A stretch of 64,000 nucleotides of DNA from Actinomycetes bacterium (GTDB lineage: Bacteria; Actinomycetota; Acidimicrobiia; Acidimicrobiales; Ilumatobacteraceae), in NCBI GenBank assembly GCA_029782355.1, contig JAKOUY010000031.1:310001-374000 (forward strand), in the 5' to 3' direction. The notes under the pieces are model-generated. The model did no database searches. It was not told the origin of the DNA and saw only the letters and a program-made list of their open reading frames with translations. Shown here in pieces: positions 33,475-40,965 of this stretch. Each line of letters starts with the position of its first letter. Position 1 is the first letter of the stretch. Position numbers and translations under genes: made by a program.

Positions 33475-33518
33475 AGTCTAGCGAACAGATGTTCGATTGT
33501 CAACGGTTCGATTGTCAA
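33475..33518 (-). promoter_or_regulatory. LexA-box promoter with duplicated -35 region
   Basis: Read on the minus strand, TTGACA (33503-33498) and TAGACT (33480-33475) are spaced by 17 bp. The spacer holds CGAAC-ATCT-GTTCG (33482-33495), which fits the Gram-positive LexA/DinR box CGAAC-N4-GTTCG. A 13-bp stretch (plus strand GTTCGATTGTCAA) occurs at 33491-33503 and again at 33506-33518, duplicating the -35 hexamer and one LexA half-site. Confidence 0.8.
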
Positions 33519-33639
33519 GTCGGTCGGGAGGATGATCCCTGCTCCAGACCCTCCGAGATGCCGCCTGGTGTGCCGTGACCCTCGCTGCCCATGGTCGACC
33601 ACGGCGGGCCGAGCGAGGGAGCTCGACCAAGATGAGCGG

Positions 33640-34215
33640 ATGGCTGACGAACGCACGCTCGAGGACGAAGCAGATCGTGTGCGCACGGACCTCGACCTCG
33701 ACTCGATCCTCGGTGCAGTCGGGGTCCCCCATGTCGTCGGCAGTGCAGCGCTCGGCCTGATGGTGTGGCCCGACCTGGACGTGACCGTCGTCTGTCCCCG
33801 ACTCGACCTCGGCGTGATCCACGGCGCGGCGCGCCGGATCGTCGAGCATCCGCGTGTCCGGCAGTTGACGATGCGCAACGACACCGGGGCGTGGAACGCC
33901 GACCCGGCGGCATACCCGGACGGGGTCTACTGGGGGATCGACTACCGAGATGATCGGCGGCGGTGGAACATCGACATCTGGTTCGTCATCGACGCCGAAC
34001 GCCAGCCCGACCTGCGGCACGTCCGAGAGCTGGCGCCGCGGCTCGCCGTCGAGACCAGGCAGGCGATCCGCACGATCAAGCGAGCCTGGTGCGAGCGGCC
34101 CGAGTACCGGACGTCGGTGACGTCGTTCGACATCTATCGGGCCGTTCTCGACGATCAGGTCCGGACCACGGCGGAGTTCGAGCGGTGGAGGCTCGAAACG
34201 CCACCCGGGGCATGA
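33640..34215 (+). CDS. nucleotidyltransferase-fold protein
   Basis: 191 aa. VVGSAALGLMVWPDLDVTVV (GS followed by D45-x-D47) is the active-site pattern of the minimal nucleotidyltransferase fold, and a third acidic position is present in WNIDIWFV. Helices follow in the C-terminal half. The family includes antibiotic adenylyltransferases and antitoxins; no substrate can be assigned. ATG 33640 is chosen because the conserved domain begins 20-30 residues later. The longer frame upstream overlaps the DUF222 promoter and gene and is unlikely to be real. Confidence 0.65.
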   Translation: MADERTLEDEADRVRTDLDLDSILGAVGVPHVVGSAALGLMVWPDLDVTVVCPRLDLGVIHGAARRIVEHPRVRQLTMRNDTGAWNADPAAYPDGVYWGIDYRDDRRRWNIDIWFVIDAERQPDLRHVRELAPRLAVETRQAIRTIKRAWCERPEYRTSVTSFDIYRAVLDDQVRTTAEFERWRLETPPGA

Positions 34216-34239
34216 CTCCGCCGGCCGCGGGGTGACCGA

Positions 34240-36393
34240 CTAGTTGATCAGCGGGTCGCGCGGCAGGCCGAGGATCCGCTCGCCGATCTGGTTGCGCTTG
34301 ATCTCCGACGTGCCGCCGGCGATGGACATGCCGCGGTGCATCAGGTAGAGCGCCGAGGTGATCTGGCGCAGACCGTCGGTGAAGGCCACCTCCGGCCCGT
34401 CGAGCAGGGCCAGCATCTCGGCGGCGGCGTGCCCGTTCTCCGAGAGCACCAGCTTGGTGATCGCCCCTTCCGGGCCGGGCTCGGCACCGGCCACGGCGCG
34501 GTACACGCTGCGCAGGTTGAGCATGGCCATGGCGTGCTGGGTGGCGGCGTAGGTGCCGATCCGCTCGGCCCCGCCGGGCAGCCGGTCGGGGTGGGCGTCC
34601 CACGCCCCGATCAGGGCCGCAGCGGGATAGCTCATGCCGCCCTGGCCGCCACCGATGCTGACGCTCTCGTTGCCCAGCGTGGCCCGGGCCACGGTCCACC
34701 CGCCGTCGACCGGTCCGACGACGTCATCGTCCGGGACGAACACGTCGTTGAAGAACACCTCGTTGAACTCCGACTGGCCGGAGGTCATCTTCAGCGGGCG
34801 GACCTCCACGCCGGGTGCGTGCATGTCGATCACCATCGTGGTGATCCCGTGGTGCTTGGGCTTGGTGGGGTCGGTGCGCACCGTGGCGAAGCCGCGGCCG
34901 GCCACGTGGGCACCGCTGGTCCACACCTTCTGACCGCTGACCAGCCAGCCGCCGTCGGTGCGCGTCGCCCGAGTGGTGATGCCGGCGGCATCCGAGCCGG
35001 CGTCGGGCTCGCTGAACAGCTGGCACCAGATGACGTCCTGGCGCAGTGCGTCGGGCACCCAGCGCTCGATCTGGTCGGCCGTGCCGTGCTGGATGAGGGT
35101 CAGGATCACCCAGCCGGTGATCCCGAGCGCCGGTCGCTTGACCCCGGCGGCGCCGAACTCCTGCTCGATGACCAGTTGCTCGACCGCACCCGCCGCCCGG
35201 CCGTAGGGCTCGGGCCAGTGCGGCATCAGGTACCCGCTGGCCAGCAGGGCCTCGCGGCGGGCGGTGTCGTCCAACCCGCTGACCTCGTCGACCACCCGGC
35301 GGACCTCGCCGCGGATCGACTCGGCCTCGGGCGGCAGGTCGACGGTGCGCTCGCGGGTGACGCCGGCGCGCACCAGATCGGTGAGCTCGGCGGCCGCACG
35401 CTGGCTGTCGAGCAGGGCGCGCAGCACCGTCGCCCGGCGGACGTACAGGTGGGCATCGTCCTCCCACGTCATGGCGATGCCGCCGTGGACCTGGGTGGAC
35501 AGGTTGACGCACAGGTCGGCGGCCGGGCCGGCCAGCGCCGCGGCGGCAGCGGCGGCGTAGTGGAACTGCTGCGGGTCGTGCTCGGCAGCGCGAGCGGCGT
35601 CCCAGGCGGCGGCGACGGTGAGCTCGGTGGCCACGGCCATGTTGGCGCAGTGGTGCTTGACCGCCTGGTACGTGGCGATGACCCGGCCGAACTGCTTGCG
35701 CACCTTGGCGTACTCGGCGCCGCGCCGGGTGGCCTCGCCGGCCACGCCCGCGGCCTCGGCCGCCAGGACCGTCCGCGCCGCCGCGGTGGTCGCCCGGGCC
35801 GCGCCGGCCAGCACGACGGCCGGCGCGCCGTCGAAGGTGACCCGGCTCGACGGCCGGCTCGGGTCGAGCTGGCCCGGGGTGTCGATGATCACGCCATCAC
35901 CCGGTTCCACCAGGACCACGTCGTCGCCGCTCACCAGGGCGAGGAGCGCCGCGCCGGCTGCGCCGAGCACCGTGGCGGCGCCGGAGATCGTCGCCCCGTG
36001 GGCGGTCACGTCGGTGGCGCCGCCCAGGGCCAGGCCGGCCGTTGCCCCACCCGCCAGGCGGGGCAACCACGCCGCCCGTGTCGCCTCGTCCCCGCCGGCC
36101 AGGATGGCCGCGGCGGCGATCACCGTCGGGGCAAACGGGCCGGGCGCGCACGCCCGCCCGAGCTGCTCGGCCACCACGGCGACCTCGGCCAGCGAGTAGC
36201 CCGAGCCGCCGTACTGCTCGGGAAGGTGCAGGCCGAGCCAGCCGAGGCCGGCCATCTCGTCCCAAAAGGCGGGACGATCGGTCGACGGCTGGTCGAGCAA
36301 CCGCCGGGCGGCACCCAGCGCGTCACGCTGGCGGAGGAAGTCGGCGGCCGTGTCGGCCAGGGTGCGATGGTCATCGGTCAACGGGAGGGGCAC
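34240..36393 (-). CDS. double-domain acyl-CoA dehydrogenase (FadE34-like)
   Basis: 717 aa containing two acyl-CoA dehydrogenase domains. Domain 1 (about 1-345) ends with QVHGGIAMTWEDDAHLYVRRA. Domain 2 (about 365-717) has WCQLFSEPDAGSDAAGI, SGQKVWTSGAH, VRPLKMTSGQSEFNEVFF and RGMSIAGGTSEIKRNQIGERILGLPRDP. One-chain tandem ACADs of about 710 aa are known in actinobacterial sterol side-chain degradation (FadE34/ChsE3), where one flavin site serves both halves. GTG 36393 is preceded by TACGCT (36405-36400) at 6 nt. It is divergent from the LLM operon across a 25-bp palindrome. Confidence 0.88.
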   Translation of the reverse strand: MPLPLTDDHRTLADTAADFLRQRDALGAARRLLDQPSTDRPAFWDEMAGLGWLGLHLPEQYGGSGYSLAEVAVVAEQLGRACAPGPFAPTVIAAAAILAGGDEATRAAWLPRLAGGATAGLALGGATDVTAHGATISGAATVLGAAGAALLALVSGDDVVLVEPGDGVIIDTPGQLDPSRPSSRVTFDGAPAVVLAGAARATTAAARTVLAAEAAGVAGEATRRGAEYAKVRKQFGRVIATYQAVKHHCANMAVATELTVAAAWDAARAAEHDPQQFHYAAAAAAALAGPAADLCVNLSTQVHGGIAMTWEDDAHLYVRRATVLRALLDSQRAAAELTDLVRAGVTRERTVDLPPEAESIRGEVRRVVDEVSGLDDTARREALLASGYLMPHWPEPYGRAAGAVEQLVIEQEFGAAGVKRPALGITGWVILTLIQHGTADQIERWVPDALRQDVIWCQLFSEPDAGSDAAGITTRATRTDGGWLVSGQKVWTSGAHVAGRGFATVRTDPTKPKHHGITTMVIDMHAPGVEVRPLKMTSGQSEFNEVFFNDVFVPDDDVVGPVDGGWTVARATLGNESVSIGGGQGGMSYPAAALIGAWDAHPDRLPGGAERIGTYAATQHAMAMLNLRSVYRAVAGAEPGPEGAITKLVLSENGHAAAEMLALLDGPEVAFTDGLRQITSALYLMHRGMSIAGGTSEIKRNQIGERILGLPRDPLIN

Positions 36394-36444
36394 CGGGCCA
36401 GCGTAGGGCCGGGCCCGGTGACCAGCCCCGGTCGAACGGGTCCA

Positions 36445-36469
36445 CCGATGTTGATCACATCAACATCGG
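36445..36469. promoter_or_regulatory. perfect 25-bp palindrome between divergent fadE and LLM operons
   Basis: CCGATGTTGAT, CAC, ATCAACATCGG: 11-bp arms match perfectly. It lies 52 bp from the fadE start and 56 bp from the LLM start. A -10-like TACGGT (36475-36480) lies just to its right for the LLM side. Size and symmetry suit a TetR-family or similar repressor. Confidence 0.75.
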
Positions 36470-36524
36470 CGCGCTACGGTGTTCCGCACGGTGCCGGCGC
36501 CGCCGGCGAGACGGGAGGTCGGCC

Positions 36525-37694
36525 GTGGGGTCGTTGAAGCTGGGTGCGTTCTTCTTCGGTGGGGTGGAGATGTCCGACGCCGGGTCCGGCCCGCCGAACC
36601 CGATGGACCGGCGCTACGACAACGAGGCCTGCTGGGACGGCACCGCCAAGTACATCAACTCGGCCATCGTCGCCGACCGGCTGGGGTACGACAGCTTCTG
36701 GACCACCGAGCACCACTTCCAGTACGAGGGCTACGAGGTGATCCCCAACGGGTTGTTGATCTCGGCGTGGATCGCCGCCCACACCCGCCAGATCCGCGTC
36801 GGGGCGATGTTCAACGTGGTCCCGCAGTGGCACCCGCTGCGCCTGGCCGAGGACTTCGCCACCCTGCACAACCTGTCCGGCGGTCGGGGGATCCTCGGCG
36901 TCGGCCGCGGCACGGTCCCGCGGGAGATCCTCCACCTCAACCACGACCACATCTCCATCGGATCGCTGGACAACCCCGAGCAGGCCGCCGACGACGTGCG
37001 CAACCGCGAGTTCTTCGAGGAGGCCATGGACGTGGTGCGCATGTCGCTCACCCAGGAGCGGTTCTCCTACACCGGCAAGTACTTCCAGTTCCCCATGCCC
37101 GGCATCCCCGATCGGGGCGCCACGGTCACCGAGCTGACGCTGGTGCCCCGCCCGCGGCACCCGTTCGAGATCTGGCAGGCGGTCACCAGTCCCCCCACGG
37201 TCGAGTACGTCCCCGTGGTCGACCACGGCGCGGTGTTCTGGAACCAGCACCCGACGTTCATCAAGCGGATGTGGGACCGCTACGGGGAGCTGCACGCCCA
37301 GCACCACGGCAGCACCCTCGCTCCCGGCGACAAGCGGATGCTGGTCGTCGCCGTGCGCATCGAGGACACCCACGAGGCGGCCATCGCCTCGGCTCGCAAC
37401 GGGCACGACGAGTTCTGGAAGTTCCTCGGGCCGTACGGGTGGAGCCGCGGCTACATGGGCGAGGACGGCAAGCCGGTCAAGCCCGGGCTGATCCCCACGC
37501 TCGACCAGTCGATCGAGAACCGCACGCTGCTGGTGGGCACGCCCGAGGAGGTGGCCGAGGGCGTCCAGTCGTTCCGCGACCTGCTGGGCGTGGAGAACCT
37601 GACGATCTTCCCGCACATGCTGGGCGACACCTACGCCAAGGCCGACGAGCAGATGGAGCGGTTCATCACCGAGGTCGTCCCGCTGGTCCACTGA
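36525..37694 (+). CDS. LLM-class flavin-dependent oxidoreductase
   Basis: 389 aa luciferase-like TIM barrel. Hallmarks: an LGYDSFWTTEHHF segment early, IRVGAMFNVVPQWHPLRLAEDFATL, GRGILGVGRG (phosphate loop), VGTPEEVAEGVQSF near the C-terminus. It may use FMN or F420; the sequence does not decide. GTG 36525 has GGGAGG 6 nt upstream; the in-frame extension upstream overlaps the divergent promoter. The stop TGA overlaps the ATG of the XRE-cupin regulator (TGATG), so the two are coupled. Substrate is unknown; a degradative monooxygenase acting with the divergent FadE is plausible. Confidence 0.86.
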   Translation: MGSLKLGAFFFGGVEMSDAGSGPPNPMDRRYDNEACWDGTAKYINSAIVADRLGYDSFWTTEHHFQYEGYEVIPNGLLISAWIAAHTRQIRVGAMFNVVPQWHPLRLAEDFATLHNLSGGRGILGVGRGTVPREILHLNHDHISIGSLDNPEQAADDVRNREFFEEAMDVVRMSLTQERFSYTGKYFQFPMPGIPDRGATVTELTLVPRPRHPFEIWQAVTSPPTVEYVPVVDHGAVFWNQHPTFIKRMWDRYGELHAQHHGSTLAPGDKRMLVVAVRIEDTHEAAIASARNGHDEFWKFLGPYGWSRGYMGEDGKPVKPGLIPTLDQSIENRTLLVGTPEEVAEGVQSFRDLLGVENLTIFPHMLGDTYAKADEQMERFITEVVPLVH

Positions 37695-38290
37695 TGGCGC
37701 CGGCCAGCGACACCGGGCGGTCCGAGCTAGGTCGCACGATCCGCCACCGCCGGCGCGACGCCGGGCGAACGCTCGTCGAGCTCGCCGCGGCCACCGGGCT
37801 GTCCCATCCGTTCCTCTCCCAGGTCGAGACCGGGCGGGCCCAACCGTCGATCGAGTCGCTGCGGCGGATCGCCGACGCGCTCGGGACCACCCCGCAGGCC
37901 CTGTTCGCCGATGCGCCGGCGACCGGGGCCCGCCTGGTCCGCTCCGCCGACGCGGCCACGCTGGACGTGGCGGGAGCGGCGCCGGGCTCGGTCGCCCGGG
38001 TGCTCCTCGGTGGCGACGTGCCGGTGCACCTCGTCGAGCTGGACGGGTTGCCCCGCCAGTTCCAGGACCGCTGGCAGCACGACGGGTTCGAAGCGGTCTA
38101 CGTGGTCCGTGGTCAGGTGGACGTCGAGGTCGAGGGCGTGCTCCACGAGTTGGGCGAGGGCGACAGCCTGTCGTATCCGGCGCACCTCGCCCACCGCGTC
38201 CGCGAGCGTGGCCGCGGGCGGGCCAAGGTGCTGCTCACCGAGCTGCCGTCGTCGTCCTCGACCCCGGCACCGATCCACGCCGCCCGGTGA
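37694..38290 (+). CDS. XRE-family regulator with C-terminal cupin domain
   Basis: 198 aa. The N-terminal helix-turn-helix (about 12-68) contains RHRRRDAGRTLVELAAATGL, SHPFLSQVETGRAQPSIESL and ADALGTTPQALF. The C-terminal cupin (about 115-190) has the strand FEAVYVVRGQVDVEVEG and GEGDSLSYPAHLAHRVRERG, likely an effector sensor. Such regulators control small-molecule catabolism. It is translated from an ATG overlapping the LLM stop and may be the protein that reads the 25-bp palindrome upstream, although XRE-cupin proteins more often use shorter sites. Confidence 0.88.
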   Translation: MAPASDTGRSELGRTIRHRRRDAGRTLVELAAATGLSHPFLSQVETGRAQPSIESLRRIADALGTTPQALFADAPATGARLVRSADAATLDVAGAAPGSVARVLLGGDVPVHLVELDGLPRQFQDRWQHDGFEAVYVVRGQVDVEVEGVLHELGEGDSLSYPAHLAHRVRERGRGRAKVLLTELPSSSSTPAPIHAAR

Positions 38291-38306
38291 CCAGCGCAGA
38301 ACCTGG

Positions 38307-38348
38307 CCGCCGGTCGGGCCGGACGGTGCGGCCGGCCCGAACCGGCGG
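38307..38348 (+). terminator. strong GC hairpin after the LLM/XRE-cupin operon
   Basis: CCGCCGGTCGGGCCGG pairs with the segment at 38332-38348 over 16 positions with a single bulged base and a 9-nt loop. It starts 17 nt after the XRE-cupin stop and ends 26 nt before the next gene. No T-run is present. Confidence 0.6.
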
Positions 38349-38374
38349 GGGAGTGCCTGGCACAATCGTCGGCC

Positions 38375-39346
38375 ATGACGATGTTCAGCATCCGCTTCGA
38401 CCTGCGCCATCCGCAGGGCAGCCGGGTCTCCGTCGCCGAGCGCTACGCGGCGAGCCTGGAGATGTGCGAGTGGGCCGACCGCAACGGGTTCGTCGCCGTC
38501 ACGCTGTCCGAGCACCATGGGGTCGACGACGGCTACCTGCCGTCGATCTTCCCGATGGCTGCGGCAGTGGCGGCGCGGACCCGCTCGATCTTCATCAACC
38601 TGGCCGCCGTCGTCGCTCCGCTGCACGACCCGCTGCGCCTGGCCGAGGACGCCGCGGTGGTCGACCTGATCAGCCGCGGCCGGCTGGCGCTGGTGCTGGC
38701 CAACGGGTACGTGCCGTCCGAGTTCGCCATGTTCGCCCGGGACCTGGCCGACCGTCCGAAGTTGGTCACGGAGGCCGTGGAGACGCTGCGCCACGCCTGG
38801 ACCGGCGAGCCCTTCGAGTTCCGCCGCCGCCAGGTGCGGGTGACGCCTCGCCCGTTCCAGCCGGGCGGGCCGATGCTGAGCCTGGGTGGGGCGTCGGAGG
38901 TCGCGGCCCGCCGGGCCGCCCGCCTGGGGGTCGGGTTCCTGCCGTCGCTCGACCAGTTCTGGCCGGCCTACCGCGACGAGTGCCTGGCCCTCGGCCGGCC
39001 CGACCCCGGCCCGGGCACGCCCACTCCGCCCATGTTCCTGCACGTCGCCCACGACGTCGAGGCCGCGTGGGACGAGGTCGGCGAGGCCTGCCTGTACGAG
39101 ATGAACGCGTACGGCCGGTGGGCAGCCGAATCCGCCAGCCAGACCGGCTACCAACCGATCCCGGACGTCGCCATGCTGCGGACGCTGGGCCTCCATCTGG
39201 TGCTGACGCCGGAACAGTGCATCGACCACGGCCGCCGCACCGGCCTGTTGATGTTCCACCCGATGATCGGTGGGCTCGACCCGGAGATCGGCTGGTCGAG
39301 CCTGCACCTGTTCGAGTCCGAGGTCCTGCCCGCGCTGCGCCGCTGA
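38375..39346 (+). CDS. LLM-class flavin-dependent oxidoreductase
   Basis: 323 aa, shorter than the LLM protein at 36525 and only distantly similar. It shows EWADRNGFVAVTLSEHHGVDDGYLPS, TRSIFINLAAVVAPLHDPLRLAEDAAVVD, ISRGRLALVLANGYVPSEF and GGPMLSLGGASEVAARRAARLG, the pattern of bacterial-luciferase-like or F420-dependent oxidoreductases. ATG 38375 follows CACAAT by 8 nt. It lies after a hairpin terminator, so it probably has its own promoter. Confidence 0.86.
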   Translation: MTMFSIRFDLRHPQGSRVSVAERYAASLEMCEWADRNGFVAVTLSEHHGVDDGYLPSIFPMAAAVAARTRSIFINLAAVVAPLHDPLRLAEDAAVVDLISRGRLALVLANGYVPSEFAMFARDLADRPKLVTEAVETLRHAWTGEPFEFRRRQVRVTPRPFQPGGPMLSLGGASEVAARRAARLGVGFLPSLDQFWPAYRDECLALGRPDPGPGTPTPPMFLHVAHDVEAAWDEVGEACLYEMNAYGRWAAESASQTGYQPIPDVAMLRTLGLHLVLTPEQCIDHGRRTGLLMFHPMIGGLDPEIGWSSLHLFESEVLPALRR

Positions 39347-39358
39347 CCGCAGCGGGGC

Positions 39359-39922
39359 CTACGGGAGCAGGCCGACGTGGGCCAGCGCCAGTTGCAGGAG
39401 GCGGTCCTGGCCGCCGGTCATCTCCCGCCGGGTGGCCGGCTCGCTGGCCTCGGCCGGTGTCAGCCAGGTCAGCTCGAGCGCCTCCTGGGTCGGGTGGCAG
39501 TCGCCGGCAACCGGGACCAGGAAGGCCAGGCTCACGGCGTGGTGGCGCGGGTCGTGGAAGCCGGAGCGATCGGGGTCGGGGAAGTACTCGACCACGGTGA
39601 ACGGGGTGACCTCTGGCGGGATGCGCGGCAGGGCCATCGGGCCGAGATCCTTCTCCAGGTGGCGGAGCACGGCGTCGCGCACCCGCTCGCCGAACCGGAC
39701 CCGGCCGCTGACGACCATCCGGCTGATCGATCCGTCGGCCGCCATCCGCAGGAGCAGGCCGAGATGGGTCACCCGACCGGCCTCGTCGACGCGGACCGGA
39801 ATGGCATCGACGTAGACCAGTGGGACGTGTGCTCGGACCAGTTCGAGCTGCTCGGGGGACAGCCAACCGACCTCGGTTGCCGTGCCCGAGTCGGTGGGGG
39901 TGGAACTGCGCTGATCGGCCAT
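39359..39922 (-). CDS. NUDIX-like DUF4916 family protein
   Basis: 187 aa. VGWLSPEQLELVRAHVPLVYVDAIPVR opens the domain. The position of the NUDIX box reads SGRVRFGERVRDAVLRHLEKDLG: the glycine and first glutamate fit, but the REUxEExGU part is RHLEKDLGP, so the metal-binding EE pair is replaced. This is the known degenerate NUDIX-type family DUF4916 of actinobacteria. Hydrolase activity is doubtful. It is divergent from the Nei-like gene and ends 12 bp from the convergent LLM gene. Confidence 0.75.
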   Translation of the reverse strand: MADQRSSTPTDSGTATEVGWLSPEQLELVRAHVPLVYVDAIPVRVDEAGRVTHLGLLLRMAADGSISRMVVSGRVRFGERVRDAVLRHLEKDLGPMALPRIPPEVTPFTVVEYFPDPDRSGFHDPRHHAVSLAFLVPVAGDCHPTQEALELTWLTPAEASEPATRREMTGGQDRLLQLALAHVGLLP

Positions 39923-39990
39923 GGTGCCGTCGATGTTGGCACTCCCGGGGTCCGCGATCCGGGATCAACCCCCCGCCTACACTGATCCGG

Positions 39991-40875
39991 ATGGCTGATG
40001 GGGATGCGCTGCGACGAACGGCAGCCGCCCTGCGCACCGCCCTGGTCGGGCGGGTCGCCCATCGTCTCGACGCTCCCACGCTGGTCGGGCCGCGGCCGGG
40101 CCGTGGGCGGGTGATCCAGGGCGTCGCCGGCGAGCACCGCGACCTCGAGATCACCTGGGACGACGGGCTGATCCTGCGCACCGAGCTGCGCCGCGGCGGC
40201 GAGTGGCACCTGTACCGGTCCAGCGAGCGGTGGCGTCGACCGTGGGAGTCGCTGAGCGTGGCCATCCAGGTGCACGGCTGGACCGCGGTGTGCTTCCAGG
40301 CCGGATCGGTCGAGACCTACCGTCGGTTCGACCCGGTGCGCCACCCGGCCTACGGGCGGCCCGGCCCGGACATCGGGGCACCGGTGGTCCGCCTGGCGGA
40401 CGTGACCCGCAGCCTGGTGTCGGCCATCCAGGACGACGTGACGGTGGCCGATGCGTTGTGCGACCCGCGGGTGGTGCGCGGCATCGGCGTGGTGTTCCGC
40501 AGCGAGATCCTGTGGTCGTGCGCCATCCACCCGCTGGCGCCGATGTCGCGGATCAGCGCCGAGGACTGTGCCACGCTGGCCGGCCACGCCGTCGACGCCC
40601 TGCAGGCCAGCGTGCGCGGCGGGGAGATGGGGTCTCCCACCCACGTCTACGGCCGCAGTGGGCGGGCCTGCGAGCGGTGCGGCGACACCGTCACCACCCG
40701 CCGCGACGAAACCGGCGAGCTGATCTACTACTGCCCGGGCTGCCAGGTCCGCCACGATCCGGCCGAGCTCACCGCACCCCTGGAGCGGCCCACCGAGCGA
40801 CCGATGGATCCGCACCCCGCGGCCAGCCGGTTCCTGGCCCAGCTGCCCTGGCGGCGGGACACGCTGGCCGGCTGA
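39991..40875 (+). CDS. Fpg/Nei-family DNA glycosylase-like protein with altered N-terminus
   Basis: 294 aa. It aligns along its length with actinobacterial Nei: N-terminal MADGDALRRTAAALRTALVG, an H2TH-type middle (residues 150-210, with FRSEILWSCAIHPL), and a zinc finger C227-x2-C230...C248-x2-C251. The family needs Pro2 and Glu3 after the initiator Met for Schiff-base catalysis; here they are Ala2 and Asp3. The usual arginine in the zinc-finger loop (GRxxxxCPxCQ) is replaced in GELIYYCPGCQ. TACACT (39978-39983) 7 nt before the ATG supports this start. It may be a non-catalytic or altered-specificity DNA-binding relative. Confidence 0.78.
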   Translation: MADGDALRRTAAALRTALVGRVAHRLDAPTLVGPRPGRGRVIQGVAGEHRDLEITWDDGLILRTELRRGGEWHLYRSSERWRRPWESLSVAIQVHGWTAVCFQAGSVETYRRFDPVRHPAYGRPGPDIGAPVVRLADVTRSLVSAIQDDVTVADALCDPRVVRGIGVVFRSEILWSCAIHPLAPMSRISAEDCATLAGHAVDALQASVRGGEMGSPTHVYGRSGRACERCGDTVTTRRDETGELIYYCPGCQVRHDPAELTAPLERPTERPMDPHPAASRFLAQLPWRRDTLAG

Positions 40876-40909
40876 CCCGCCACGAGCGGCGGTCCACCGC
40901 CAGGTGGGC

Positions 40910-40935
40910 GGGCATCCGCCGCGCGGCGGATGCCC
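40910..40935. promoter_or_regulatory. perfect 26-bp palindrome in the histidine kinase promoter
   Basis: GGGCATCCGCCGC is followed directly by its exact inverse GCGGCGGATGCCC. It ends 17 bp before the -10 hexamer TAGCGT (40953-40958) of the two-component operon. The CATCCG core recurs as a direct repeat before the ABC transporter genes (42807-42827), suggesting a response-regulator site. It could also be a terminator for the Nei-like gene. Confidence 0.6.
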
Positions 40936-40965
40936 GTCATCGGGGCGGCCGCTAGCGTCGCCGTG

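Noticed and set aside
36445-36469. KstR/KstR2 cholesterol-regulon operator
   Set aside because: Neither the AAC..GTT pattern of KstR nor the CAAG..CTTG pattern of KstR2 is present.
34336-36537. Long plus-strand open frame opposite the FadE34-like gene
   Set aside because: Antisense shadow with low-complexity composition and no domain.
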